DNA from: Mesotoga sp. Brook.08.105.5.1
GTDB taxonomy: Bacteria; Thermotogota; Thermotogae; Petrotogales; Kosmotogaceae
Direction: 5' to 3'
NCBI RefSeq assembly: GCF_002752635.1
Contig: NZ_AYTW01000018.1
Location: 1 to 60,641 of the forward strand
DNA: 60,641 nt
Part shown: positions 7,819-16,686 of the stretch, piece by piece
Position numbering within the stretch: position 1 is the first letter of the stretch
Layout: every line of letters starts with the position of its first letter
Notes under the pieces: generated by a model
Database searches by the model: none
Seen by the model: only the letters and a program-made list of their open reading frames with translations
What the model was told of the DNA's origin: nothing
Translations under genes and position numbers: made by a program

Positions 7819-9693
7819 TTATACAGCCTCTACAAAGTCGCTTTCGAACTGACTGGTGTAAAGCTCGGCGTAGAACCCACCACGTGCAAGAAGTTCTTTG
7901 TGGGTTCCCTGTTCGACGATGTCGCCTTCGTTCATGACGAGTATGAGGTCGGCATCTCTTATTGTTGATAGTCTGTGGGCAATCATGAAGCTTGTCCTGT
8001 TTTTCATAAGGTTTTTCATGGCTTGCTGTATCAGGGCTTCCGTTCTTGTGTCGACTGAACTTGTTGCTTCGTCGAGTATGAGGACCTTTGGATCTGCCAG
8101 GATTGCCCGGGCTATCGTTATCAGCTGCTTCTGGCCTTGCGAGATGTTGCTCTGCTCTTCGTTCAGCACGAGGTTGTAGCCTTCGGGGAGGGTGTGAATG
8201 AATGACTCGACATGAGCAGCCTTAGCCGCTGCCAGTACTTCTTCATCTGTTGCGTCAAGCCTTCCGTATTTTATGTTGTCCCAGATGCTGGCGTTGTAGA
8301 GCCAGGTGTCCTGGAGCACCATTCCAAAGTTTTCTCTCAGGTCGTGCCGGGTGTAGTCTTTTATGTTGTGGCCGTCCAGGAGTATTTCTCCGGAGGTGAC
8401 ATCGTAAAAGCGCATCAGGAGTTTGACGATTGTCGTTTTTCCCGCTCCCGTGGGTCCGACGATGGCTATATTGTGTCCCTTGTCTACCTCGCAGGAGAAG
8501 TTTTTTATGATTGTCTTTTCCGGGACGTATCCGAATCTGACATTTCTGAACTCAACGTGGCCGTGATGATCAACCCCTTTGACGGGGTTCGTTGTCTCTG
8601 GTATTTCCTCTTCCTCTTCCAGAAATTCAAAGACTCTCTCTGCTGCCGCAGCCGTCTGCTGGAAGACGTTCATGATATTGGCGATCTGAGCGATAGGCTG
8701 AGTGAACGACCTCACATACTGTATGAAGGCCTGGATGTCACCGACCGTGATCATATTTCTGACGGCAAACCAGCCACCCATTATGGTTATGAGGACGTAT
8801 CCGAGATTGCCCACAAAGGTCATGATAGGCATCATCATACCGGAGAGAAACTGGGATTTCCAGGCGGAGTCGTACAGTTCAGCGTTCAGTTTGTCGAAGG
8901 TTTCTATGCTTTTCTCTTCTCCGTTGAAGGCCTTTACGACGACGTGACCACCGTACATCTCCTCTACGTGGCCGTTTACCTTTCCGAGATACTCTTGCTG
9001 CTTCTTGAAGTATCTCTGAGACAGCTTAACCACAAAGGCGATGAGTCCCATCGAGACAGGCAGTATTAGCAAGGCTATCAGCGTGAGCTGCCAGCTTATC
9101 GTGAACATCATTATGGTGACCCCGACTACTGTCGTGATGGACGTTATGATCTGGCTCAAACTCTGGTTTAGCGTTCTGCTTATGGTGTCGACGTCGTTGG
9201 TTACCCTTGACAGGACATCTCCCTGGGAGCTCTTGTCGAAGTATTTGAGGGGAAGCCTGTTTATCTTATGGGAGATTTCCTCCCTGAATTTGTATGTGAC
9301 CTTCGCAGATATGCCCGACATTATCCATCCCTGGATATACATAAACAGAGCGCTAAGTGCGTACAGTCCGAGAAGAATAAACATGGTTCTAGCTATCGAG
9401 TCGAAGTTTATTCCTTCGCCAGTTCCGGTGATCTTGGCCATTATTCCTTCGAAGACTTCCGTTGTCACCGTGCCGAGTATCTTTGGCCCCATGATGGAGA
9501 AAAGAGCGCCGGCCGCTGCGAAACAGAACACTATGATTATCAGGATCTGGTACTTCTTAAGGTATTGAACGAGTTTTTTCAGCGTTCCTCTGAAGTCTTT
9601 GGCTTTCTCTCCCGCACGCATCATGCCGGGGCCCATCGGACCTCCGCCGCGACCTCGATGACCTCTACCCTTTTCTCTGTTATCACTACTCAT
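7819..9693 (-). CDS. ABC exporter subunit with catalytic Walker B (TM288-like)
   Basis: Predicted 624-residue half-transporter: a Gly/Arg-rich N-terminus (residues 1-30), six membrane helices (about 47-345) and a nucleotide-binding domain (about 375-620). Walker A GPTGAGKT is at 413-420, the Q-loop near 461, the signature at 517-521 reads ISQGQ instead of LSGGQ, Walker B LILDE ends in the catalytic Glu542, and the switch His follows in IAHRLST. A degenerate signature in one subunit paired with a degenerate Walker B in the other is the hallmark of heterodimeric exporters such as T. maritima TM287/288. It overlaps the upstream subunit gene by four bases (ATGA). Likely a drug or lipid exporter; substrate unknown. 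Confidence 0.93.
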   Translation of the reverse strand: MSSDNREKGRGHRGRGGGPMGPGMMRAGEKAKDFRGTLKKLVQYLKKYQILIIIVFCFAAAGALFSIMGPKILGTVTTEVFEGIMAKITGTGEGINFDSIARTMFILLGLYALSALFMYIQGWIMSGISAKVTYKFREEISHKINRLPLKYFDKSSQGDVLSRVTNDVDTISRTLNQSLSQIITSITTVVGVTIMMFTISWQLTLIALLILPVSMGLIAFVVKLSQRYFKKQQEYLGKVNGHVEEMYGGHVVVKAFNGEEKSIETFDKLNAELYDSAWKSQFLSGMMMPIMTFVGNLGYVLITIMGGWFAVRNMITVGDIQAFIQYVRSFTQPIAQIANIMNVFQQTAAAAERVFEFLEEEEEIPETTNPVKGVDHHGHVEFRNVRFGYVPEKTIIKNFSCEVDKGHNIAIVGPTGAGKTTIVKLLMRFYDVTSGEILLDGHNIKDYTRHDLRENFGMVLQDTWLYNASIWDNIKYGRLDATDEEVLAAAKAAHVESFIHTLPEGYNLVLNEEQSNISQGQKQLITIARAILADPKVLILDEATSSVDTRTEALIQQAMKNLMKNRTSFMIAHRLSTIRDADLILVMNEGDIVEQGTHKELLARGGFYAELYTSQFESDFVEAV

Positions 9694-11915
9694 GCTAATT
9701 CTGCCTCTGAAAGCTGTGATTGTGCGATCTCTCTGTATATCTGACAGCTTTTCATCAGTTCGCGGTGCTTGCCGATTCCAACAAGGTTGCCCTCGTCAAG
9801 AACAAGTATCTGATCGGCGTTTTTTATCGTCGCAATTCTCTGGCCGACTATTATCATCGTGCTATCTCCCGTTTCCTGCTTCAGTCTTCTTCTCAGCGCA
9901 GCGTCTGTCTTGAAGTCAAGTGCAGAGAAGCTGTCATCGAAGAGGAGTATTTTCGGTTTCTTCAGCAGCGCCCTAGCTATGGAAAGCCTCTGCTTCTGCC
10001 CTCCAGATACGTTCGCGCCACCCTGGGAAATGGCTGCGTCATATCCTTCTTCTCTCGCGGTTATGAATTCGTCGGCCTGGGCGATTTCGACAGCCCTTTC
10101 AATTTCTTCTTCAGAGGCCGTCTCATTGGCATATCTCAGGTTGGATTCTATGGTTCCGCTGAAGAGTACACCCTTCTGGGGGACGTAGCCTATCTTTTCT
10201 CTCAGTTCATGCTGGTTCACTTCCCGGATGTCTATTCCGTCAACAAGCACCTGGCCGCCGCAGACATCGTAGAACCTCGGTATCATGTTCAGCAAAGTCG
10301 ACTTTCCCGAGCCGGTCGAGCCTATAATCGCCGTCGTCTGTCCGGGAAGGGCTGTGAAGCTTATGTCGTTCAGGATATTTTTCTCGGCTCCCGGGAAACG
10401 GTAGCAGACGTTTTTGAACTCGACAGTTCCCTTGAAATCACTGCCGAATTTCTTCGGGTTCTTGGGGTCTTTTATCTGGGGATCAACCTCTAGGATTTCA
10501 GAGACTCTACCTGCCGAAACGGAGGCCCTTGGGATCATGATGAACATCATCGTCAACATGAGGAAGGCGAAGATGATCAACATGGCGTATTGTATATAGG
10601 CCATCATGTCTCCAACCTGCATCGTCGAAGCCTCTATCTGGTGCGCGCCCACCCAGACGATGAGGAGCATGGTCCCGTTCATAACAAACATCATCGCCGG
10701 CATCATCACTACCATCACCCGGTTTACGAATAGGTTGGTTCTTGTGAAGTCCTTGTTCGCGGAGTCGAATCTCTCTTCTTCAAACTTCTGGGTGTTGAAG
10801 GCTCTGACGACCATGAGGCCGGAGAGGTGTTCCCTTGTAACGAGATTCAGCCTATCGATAAGCTTCTGCATCTTCTTGAATTTTGGAAGGGCTATGACGA
10901 ACACGATTCCCACAAGGCCTAGCATTATGATGACGGCGAGCGCTATGATCCAGGACATGGAGGTGCTCTTCTCGAGAGCCCTCATGACTCCTCCGACACC
11001 AATGATTGGGGCGTAGAATGCCATTCTAATTATGAGAACAATCACGAGCTGTATCTGGGTAATATCATTTGTCGTTCTAGTTATGAGCGAAGCCGTAGAG
11101 AATCTTGCAAATTCAGAGTTCGAGAAGTTTTCGACTTTCTCGAAAACGTCTCTTCTCATCGATCTCGCCGAGGCGGCAGCTATCTTCGAGGCGATGAAGG
11201 CGACCATGATGGTACTCAGCGCGCTAAGCAAGGTCACGAGAACCATGACTAAACCGGTGCGGAGCACATAGCCGCTCTGCAACTTTTCGGTGTCCACGCC
11301 AAGCTCCTCGTAGATTTCCTTCACGGAAAGTGCACCCGACTGGTTGACGATGTTTTCACCCATGACTTCGACCATGCTGTCAACCTGACTTAGCATTTCG
11401 AGCCTCTGGGCCTCCGGCATGAGCCGCAGCAGCAGGAAGACGTTTGCACCTTCGGGGATGTTGAAGCCGTCCGGGGGCGAAAAGGTCCCAGCTGCCCCGG
11501 TCATGCCGTTCTTGATTCCAGAATACGCCATGAGGGCTTTGCCGAAGAGCAGATTGAGAGCCTGTCGGTCTTCAATCTCTTCACTTTTCAGGACGTAAAC
11601 ATCTTTGCTCTCCAGCAAAGGGTACTTCTTGAGGTTTTCTTCATAAGTCGCCGAGTCTTTGTTTATAAGATCGTAGTAGCTCAGGACTTGTTGCCTCTCT
11701 TCTCCGCTCATGAAAAGCGAGACATTATCGAAGGCCTCTTTGCTTATGGCCTCAGGAATAGCGTCTTCGATACCGCCCTGCTGAATACCGACGTTTACGA
11801 TATTCGACATGTAATCTGGAAGGGCCAATTCTGCCATTGCCTGAACAAAGAGCAGCGCCACCGCAACGATGATGAAGACAGTATAGGGTTTAAGGTATCT
11901 TATAAGTTTGAGCAT
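9690..11915 (-). CDS. ABC exporter subunit with degenerate ATPase site (TM287-like)
   Basis: Predicted 741-residue partner half-transporter. Between the first and second membrane helix it carries a large insert (residues about 43-215) that should lie outside the cell; this explains the extra length over the usual 580-600. The nucleotide-binding domain has a normal Walker A (GSTGSGKST) and signature (VSGGQKQR), but the catalytic Glu is Asp (LLFDDSFSALD) and the switch His is Gln (IVGQRIATI), so it contributes the non-hydrolysing site. It starts with ATG at 11915, sharing one base with the MarR stop codon, and overlaps the next subunit gene by four. The MarR-ABC-ABC order suggests an inducible multidrug exporter. 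Confidence 0.93.
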   Translation of the reverse strand: MLKLIRYLKPYTVFIIVAVALLFVQAMAELALPDYMSNIVNVGIQQGGIEDAIPEAISKEAFDNVSLFMSGEERQQVLSYYDLINKDSATYEENLKKYPLLESKDVYVLKSEEIEDRQALNLLFGKALMAYSGIKNGMTGAAGTFSPPDGFNIPEGANVFLLLRLMPEAQRLEMLSQVDSMVEVMGENIVNQSGALSVKEIYEELGVDTEKLQSGYVLRTGLVMVLVTLLSALSTIMVAFIASKIAAASARSMRRDVFEKVENFSNSEFARFSTASLITRTTNDITQIQLVIVLIIRMAFYAPIIGVGGVMRALEKSTSMSWIIALAVIIMLGLVGIVFVIALPKFKKMQKLIDRLNLVTREHLSGLMVVRAFNTQKFEEERFDSANKDFTRTNLFVNRVMVVMMPAMMFVMNGTMLLIVWVGAHQIEASTMQVGDMMAYIQYAMLIIFAFLMLTMMFIMIPRASVSAGRVSEILEVDPQIKDPKNPKKFGSDFKGTVEFKNVCYRFPGAEKNILNDISFTALPGQTTAIIGSTGSGKSTLLNMIPRFYDVCGGQVLVDGIDIREVNQHELREKIGYVPQKGVLFSGTIESNLRYANETASEEEIERAVEIAQADEFITAREEGYDAAISQGGANVSGGQKQRLSIARALLKKPKILLFDDSFSALDFKTDAALRRRLKQETGDSTMIIVGQRIATIKNADQILVLDEGNLVGIGKHRELMKSCQIYREIAQSQLSEAELA

Positions 11916-12376
11916 CAGCTTAGTCCTCTTTCTTCGGATTCTTGCGATTCTTCGAGTATCCTCTCCAGCTTCTCAAGCCCTTGCATGATAGAATCAAGGT
12001 CTTCTTCAGTTGCCGTAGACAATGTCCTTCTCATCTTAAGGGCAAAGGCATTGAGCTGTTTCTTCACGGGTTTGCAATACTCTTCCGCAAGACTTATCAT
12101 AACTATTCGCCTGTCCTCTTCGCTTCTCTTTCTTTTGACGATCTTCTTTTCGACGAGTCTGTCGATTATCCCCGACACCGTGCTGTTTGAGAGATCTAGC
12201 TCCCTGCTTATATCGCTCATCTTCATATCGCCGTATTGGTTGAGCACTCTCATAACAAGGATCTGGGATTGGGTTACGTGCATCTTCTTGAAATCCCTTT
12301 CGAAATTCTGCTTTATGAGAGACACGATCCGCTTGATCGCTGTCAGCATCTCTTCTATTCTTGAGCTTTCTTCCAA
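11915..12376 (-). CDS. MarR family regulator of the ABC exporter
   Basis: Predicted winged-helix repressor of about 153 residues. The recognition region MKMSDISRELDLSNSTVSGI and the wing SEEDRRIVMISL are clear MarR features. Start: the frame is open from GTG 12385, but TTG 12376 has the better-spaced ribosome site (GGTGG five bases upstream), so I use it; the difference is three residues. It is the first gene of the exporter operon and its stop overlaps the next start by one base, so it probably represses its own operon. A perfect inverted repeat at 12435-12454 is the likely operator. Confidence 0.9.
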   Translation of the reverse strand: MEESSRIEEMLTAIKRIVSLIKQNFERDFKKMHVTQSQILVMRVLNQYGDMKMSDISRELDLSNSTVSGIIDRLVEKKIVKRKRSEEDRRIVMISLAEEYCKPVKKQLNAFALKMRRTLSTATEEDLDSIMQGLEKLERILEESQESEERGLS

Positions 12377-12434
12377 CAGAACCACCTTCTTCTTACATTA
12401 TCAGAACTTTCGCGTCCGAATACTCAGAGTCCGA

Positions 12435-12454
12435 ATATTTCGTATGCGAAATAT
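12435..12454. promoter_or_regulatory. Candidate MarR operator
   Basis: Perfect inverted repeat ATATTTCG-TATG-CGAAATAT about 60-80 bases upstream of the MarR start. The half-site context GTCCGAATA occurs again just downstream of it (about 12414-12422 and 12429-12437), suggesting two adjacent binding sites. On the minus strand a TACAAT (12460-12455) abuts the palindrome and could be the -10 box. MarR proteins bind palindromes of this size; the assignment is inference. Confidence 0.55.
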
Positions 12455-12461
12455 ATTGTAC

Positions 12462-13740
12462 TGCAATAAACGGCCAGTGTCTACGAAGAAAGAAAGAAAG
12501 TTCGTAAACTTTGCGAGAACATGAGCGGTTTTTTCAGCTACGCGATCTCTCGTGCCGAGGCAAAACGGGTCTCGGGGTTGGGGTCTAGGGTCTGGCAAGA
12601 GCTGAAAGCGCGGGAAGAACCGTCCCTCGTACTTCGTCCAAGAGCATGGACCCGTCCTTGGAAAAGCGAAAAAAGAGCAGTTCTTAGTTCCGACGCTGTG
12701 CGTCCAGGTTCTTGGTCAGAGGGGATGTAAGAGGCCAGAGGAAAGAGGTTCGAAGAGCGAAGAGATCTTGATCTTCTTACCTCTAACCTCATTCCTGTCG
12801 CCTCTATAGAGCGCGCGCGATACGCGCGAGATGAGACCCCACAGAATCCCTGAACAGGAACCCCCAAAGGGGCATATTGGGGCAGGCTTTCAGGGCGGGC
12901 TCTACGGGATGACATGAGGGGGAAGAATTTCGGGCGAAACGAATTTGGTGCTTCTTTTCTTGCTCTTACAACAACCAAGAACCTCTCTTACTAGGAGCTC
13001 TACGAGCTCTACGGCGATGAAAGTTTTTTCTGACTTTCAGTCATTCTGGCGTGAACCTGGCCAGAATCTCGTTCTTTAAAACAGTTGCAAGAGACAAGTT
13101 GCGAGTTGAATAAGAAACGGTTATCCGTTATCGGTTCGCCGTTCTCCGACAAGAATGAAAAGATCGGTAAAGGCGTGACTAGGGTCTTGGCTTTTCACAG
13201 CGTACAACGAGTTTTCTGCTCTTAAGCGTTCAGCGGTTCTTTCCAGCGAACAGCGGGTCTTCGTTGTTGAGCGCGCAGCGGATCTATGACTCGAGATCCC
13301 GATCAGTTGCATATCGGGATGACAGCCGTTTTCTTATGTGATTCTGACATGATACCGGTCAGGATCTCGGTTCTCTCGTGAGCGCAGCGACCGTCTCTAA
13401 CAGCTCTTTCTCGATGCTTCTTATTGGTCTCGCAAAGCCGAAACTGGTCTGTGCGAACAGACAGGCTTAATAATCGTCTCCTGCCGAAGGCAGCATTGCG
13501 ACCTGGCGTGGTCTTTGCCAGCCTTGCGTCCGTCGATGTTCTTCGGCGCCTTGCGTCCCGCCGAATGCGGCATTGCGTCTTCTTTCACCAGTGACTGGTT
13601 CTTCTCTCTTCTCGTGAGCGCAGCGATCCTCTCGAAAGCGCTCTTTCTCGATTGACCTTTTCGGTGAACGGGTTTATGATCTGGGACGGTCAACAGAGAA
13701 GAGCATCTCACAGCGTTCAGTGACCAGAGAAGAACGTATC
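12462..13740. repeat. Repeat island 3
   Basis: No supported gene. Contents in order: GACGC-TGT-GCGTC hairpin (12692-12704); purine-rich module shared with 4870-5060; CCCCAAAggggcataTTGGGG-type hairpin near 12863-12884; a stretch at 12913-13200 that is nearly identical to 33333-33620; an AGCGnnCAGCGG array (about 13200-13290); a perfect hairpin ATCCCGAT-CAGTTGCAT-ATCGGGAT (13296-13320); and the tandem hairpin-cassette array (13447-13579). From 13580 to 13740 it repeats the module with CTTTCTCGATTGA. Open frames such as 12538-12978 are repeat shadows. Confidence 0.85.
13447..13579. repeat. Hairpin-cassette array A
   Basis: A perfect GTCTGT-GCGA-ACAGAC hairpin (13447-13462, GNRA-type loop) precedes four tandem hairpins, each followed by the linker C[CA]TTGCG[TA]C. 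They are CTGCC-GAA-GGCAG (13481-13493), CTGGC-9 nt-GCCAG (13503-13521), CGTCG-ATGTTCTT-CGGCG (13531-13548, one G-T wobble) and CCGCC-GAA-TGCGG (13558-13570, one mismatch). Arms differ from cassette to cassette but pair within each one. Unit lengths of 22-28 bases are not multiples of three, which speaks against a coding repeat. Confidence 0.85.
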
Positions 13741-14033
13741 TTTCATAGTACAGTGTGTCGCTTCGAATAAAAGAAGTAGGTAGTATTTATGTTTCGTTGG
13801 ATTCACGGCAAACGACATCTTCGCTCTCTTTTTCTCTTAAGGTCAGCTTCTCTCTGCGTATGAAACCTAGTTATGGTAACTGCGCAAGAACTTGACTCAC
13901 CTCTTGCTCACCTAACCCTGCATCGTTCTTTTGCGTCTAACTGAGCATTTTGCAGATATTCGATCTAGAGTGCCCCTCTTTGGTTTTGAGGAGAGATTTC
14001 CACGTTTTTCGAGTTGGATAACAGAATGTATAA
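13741..14033. other. Gene-free stretch upstream of LacI gene
   Basis: About 290 bases between repeat island 3 and the lacI-type operator. I see no gene and no repeat module in it apart from the LacI promoter at its right end. Confidence 0.5.
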
Positions 14034-14034
14034 T
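14029..14034 (+). promoter_or_regulatory. -10 box of the galactoside operon
   Basis: A consensus TATAAT whose last base is the first base of the double LacI palindrome, so transcription should start inside the operator. The -35 region (around 14004-14010, GTTTTTC) is poor, which fits a regulated promoter. Confidence 0.6.
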
Positions 14035-14060
14035 GTTAACGTTAACTGTTAACGTTAACA
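14034..14060. promoter_or_regulatory. Double LacI-family operator
   Basis: Two perfect 12-base palindromes GTTAACGTTAAC (14035-14046 and 14048-14059) share the central T at 14047, so that the full 27 bases are themselves one perfect palindrome. The central CG with TTAAC half-sites is typical of LacI-family operators. It lies between the -10 box and the GTG start of the LacI-type gene, so the protein probably represses itself and the downstream operon by covering the start site. Confidence 0.85.
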
Positions 14061-14079
14061 CGATCAAGGAGGGTAAGTA

Positions 14080-15030
14080 GTGAAGAGAGCCACCTTACGA
14101 GAAGTAGCACAGAAGGCGGGCACATCAATGATGACTGTATCTAGAGTGATTAACTCTAGGGATTCAGTGAGCGATGAAACAAAGTCCAAAGTACTAAGTG
14201 CAATACAGGAGCTTGGGTACGAGCCTCACAAAGATGCGCGAATTCTCAGGGGTGGAAAAACTGGGAGAATCGGGATTGTGGTCTCCGATATTAGAAACCC
14301 CTTTTATTCGCAGGTAGTTGGGGACCTCGAGGACCTTGCAGAAGAGAATAACATGGCAGTCATTGTGTCGGACACGAGCAAGAGACTTGACCAGGAGAAG
14401 AAGGCATTGAAGTCTCTTCTCGATATCAAGGTTGACGCCATTGTAGTTGCTCCTGAAGGATATGAGAGTTCTCATCTTATAGATGTAATCAGTTCGGGAA
14501 CTGATGTGGTGTCCTTTGGAGTTCATTTTGAGCATGATTTGATTTCCGAGGTCTCTATCGATGAGATCGCCGGTGCTGCAAAGGCGGGCTCCTATCTCAG
14601 GAGTGCCGGAATCAGTGATGTCGTGTTGATCATGGGGAATCCGAGAAAGTTCACTACTAGAGGCAGAATGGAGGGTTTTTTGAGGGGCTTTGGAGACGTA
14701 CGACAAGAGAGAGTGTTGTATCTTGAAGTTGATTGGAAAGCTTCTTACGGAACAGTGAAGGAACTGCCCAAGCTTCCCGAAGCCTTTTTCTGCTACAACG
14801 ACATGATGGCAATGGGTGTCATTAGGGCTATAGAGGAAAGAGGAGCTGAAGTCGGAAAAGACGTCAAAGTAATTGGATATGACGATGTGTATATGGCAGA
14901 AATAGCAGGCATAACAACTTTAAGAATTCCGATTCGCAGCATGGTGGAGGAAGCCTTCAAAACAATACTGAGTGAAGATGTTAGAAAAAGAGTTTTCACC
15001 CCGGAATTCATACTGCGCAAGAGCGCATAA
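14080..15030 (+). CDS. LacI family transcriptional regulator
   Basis: Predicted 316-residue repressor. The N-terminal helix-turn-helix (TLREVAQKAGTSMMTVSRVI, residues 3-22) and hinge (LGYEPHKDARILRGGKTG) are standard, followed by a periplasmic-binding-protein-like sensor domain (about 60-316: IGIVVSDIRNPFYSQ, VIGYDDVYMAEI). It starts at GTG 14080 behind AAGGAGGG. The gene is first in an operon with a sugar ABC importer and a GH42 beta-galactosidase, with its own double operator upstream, so it most likely responds to a galactoside or galactose. Confidence 0.93.
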   Translation: MKRATLREVAQKAGTSMMTVSRVINSRDSVSDETKSKVLSAIQELGYEPHKDARILRGGKTGRIGIVVSDIRNPFYSQVVGDLEDLAEENNMAVIVSDTSKRLDQEKKALKSLLDIKVDAIVVAPEGYESSHLIDVISSGTDVVSFGVHFEHDLISEVSIDEIAGAAKAGSYLRSAGISDVVLIMGNPRKFTTRGRMEGFLRGFGDVRQERVLYLEVDWKASYGTVKELPKLPEAFFCYNDMMAMGVIRAIEERGAEVGKDVKVIGYDDVYMAEIAGITTLRIPIRSMVEEAFKTILSEDVRKRVFTPEFILRKSA

Positions 15031-15045
15031 ATAGGAGGTGGCGAA

Positions 15046-16263
15046 ATGAAAAGAGTCTTATTGGCTGTTCTTTTTGTTTCAATTGCTTTGGTTGGTTTGG
15101 GAGTCCAGAAACTCGTTGTTAATTCCTACATGTCAGACCCGGAACCGAAGAGGGTATTTGAGGAACTGGTAGAACAGTTTGAGTCTATGTACCCAGACTA
15201 TGAAGTGACTGTCAACACATTTGCTCATGAAGACTTCAAAGTTCTCCTCAGAACGTGGCTTACTTCATCCAATCCACCAGACGTTGTAACTTGGTTTGCA
15301 GGTGAGAGAATGAGATACTTCGCCAGCAAGGATCTCCTCGAACCAATTGGTGATATCTTTGAAGATGGCTTTGAAGCAGATTTTCCAAAGGCATTTGTGA
15401 GCGCTTCCAGCTACGAAGACGAGATCTACTTTCTGCCGCAATCGTGGTACTGGTGGGGTGTGTATTATAGGAAATCTGTTTTCGAAGAACTTGGAATTAC
15501 CGTACCTGTCACTTGGAAGCAATTCCTTGACGTTTGCGAGACTCTCAAGACAAACAACATGATCCCGATAACTATAGGAACAAAGTATCTCTGGACTGCA
15601 GCAGGGGTCTTTGATTATCTAAACATGAGAGTAAACGGAATCGAATACGCACTTAAGCTCACAAATGGAGAAATCCCATATACGGATGACGGAATGAAGG
15701 CGGTTTTTGCATACTGGAAACAGCTTGTAGATAATGGGTATTTCATAAAGGATGCAACGTCCTACACATGGCAGGAAGCTGCCAACTATCTTTTCACCGG
15801 TGAAGCAGGTATGTATCTGATGGGACAGTTCATAAAGGATGTTGCTCCAGCCGGCGTGAAGGAGGATCTTGACTTCTTCAGGTTCCCTGTAATTGACGGA
15901 AATATCGGCTTGTTTGAGGATACACCAATCGATGGCTTCATGATGCCAGCCAATGCCAAGAACAAAGAAGCAGGAAAGACATTCCTCAAATTTATCGCTT
16001 CGAAGGAAGCGCAAGAATACTTTGCTACAGAACTGGGAAGACTAGCTGCAAACAAGCATGTTCCTGCGCCGGACGACCATTCCAAGAAAGGCCTGGAAAT
16101 GATACTTTCATCTGATGGAGTAATGCAGTTCTATGATCGAGATACCGATCCAGAGATGGCTAATGCCGGAATGAATGGCTTTGTTGAGTTCATGACCTTC
16201 CCTTCCAGACTCGACACAATCCTGAAGAATCTCGAAAACGAACGAAACAGAATCTACAAGTAA
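15046..16263 (+). CDS. Sugar ABC transporter substrate-binding protein
   Basis: Predicted 405-residue extracellular solute-binding protein, family 1. It has a signal peptide (residues about 1-19, MKRVLLAVLFVSIALVGLG) without a lipobox Cys. The family signature is visible in the mature protein (SNPPDVVTWFAGERMRYFASKDLLEPI) and near the C-terminus (NKEAGKTFLKFIASKEAQEYFATELG). It should capture an oligosaccharide, probably a beta-galactoside given the GH42 enzyme downstream, and pass it to the two permeases. The gap to the LacI stop is 15 bases, with AGGAGGTGGCGAA before ATG. No ATPase gene is in the operon, so a shared MsmX-type ATPase elsewhere is expected. Confidence 0.92.
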   Translation: MKRVLLAVLFVSIALVGLGVQKLVVNSYMSDPEPKRVFEELVEQFESMYPDYEVTVNTFAHEDFKVLLRTWLTSSNPPDVVTWFAGERMRYFASKDLLEPIGDIFEDGFEADFPKAFVSASSYEDEIYFLPQSWYWWGVYYRKSVFEELGITVPVTWKQFLDVCETLKTNNMIPITIGTKYLWTAAGVFDYLNMRVNGIEYALKLTNGEIPYTDDGMKAVFAYWKQLVDNGYFIKDATSYTWQEAANYLFTGEAGMYLMGQFIKDVAPAGVKEDLDFFRFPVIDGNIGLFEDTPIDGFMMPANAKNKEAGKTFLKFIASKEAQEYFATELGRLAANKHVPAPDDHSKKGLEMILSSDGVMQFYDRDTDPEMANAGMNGFVEFMTFPSRLDTILKNLENERNRIYK

Positions 16264-16270
16264 GAATTAC

Positions 16271-16303
16271 ATGAAGGGCGGTTTGTGAAGAGCCGCCCTT
16301 CAT
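16271..16303 (+). terminator. Stem-loop after binding-protein gene (attenuator/mRNA stabiliser)
   Basis: Perfect 11-base stem ATGAAGGGCGG / CCGCCCTTCAT with an 11-base loop, seven bases after the stop codon. Only a weak T-rich tail follows (TCCTTATTATTT). In ABC operons such structures typically let the binding protein be made in excess over the permeases, either by partial termination or by protecting the mRNA; which applies is not visible. Confidence 0.75.
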
Positions 16304-16686
16304 GTCCTTATTATTTACGATAAGTCAGGAAGTACGTCATCGTTCTTGAAAACTGACATGATTATTCGCATGCTGTCAGTGGCATCAGATAATGTTGTCT
16401 TGATCTGTACTTAGGGCTGGCGGACAGTGGTGCTTGTGAAAACGACTTAGCTACTGTCAAGAGATCAGAAAAGTTACTAGATCTTGACTTCAAGACATCT
16501 AGGTGTTTCTCTGAGCACTTCTCTTTGCTTAACTGCACAGTCACGCAAGCAGACAGGACTCAGTTGCGGGGGAAACATGGAAAGTAGGGTCTTGAAACAG
16601 AGAGGACACGCATTGGGAATCGTAAGTTGGATAATAGGCTTCAAGAGAAGGATATGAGCAAAGATTACCTTGGTTTGGAGGAAACA
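16304..16686 (+). other. Long spacer before permease genes
   Basis: About 380 bases without a supported gene between the stem-loop and the first permease. No second operator palindrome of the GTTAACGTTAAC type and no clear promoter were found. The permease frame is open upstream to TTG 16627, but without a ribosome site. Confidence 0.5.

Noticed and set aside
8212-9069. 285-codon open frame antisense to the ABC exporter gene
   Set aside because: Shadow of a well-supported gene with complete ABC motifs on the other strand.
13447-13579. CRISPR array
   Set aside because: Constant linkers are only 9 bases, the variable parts are self-complementary hairpins and there are no cas genes.
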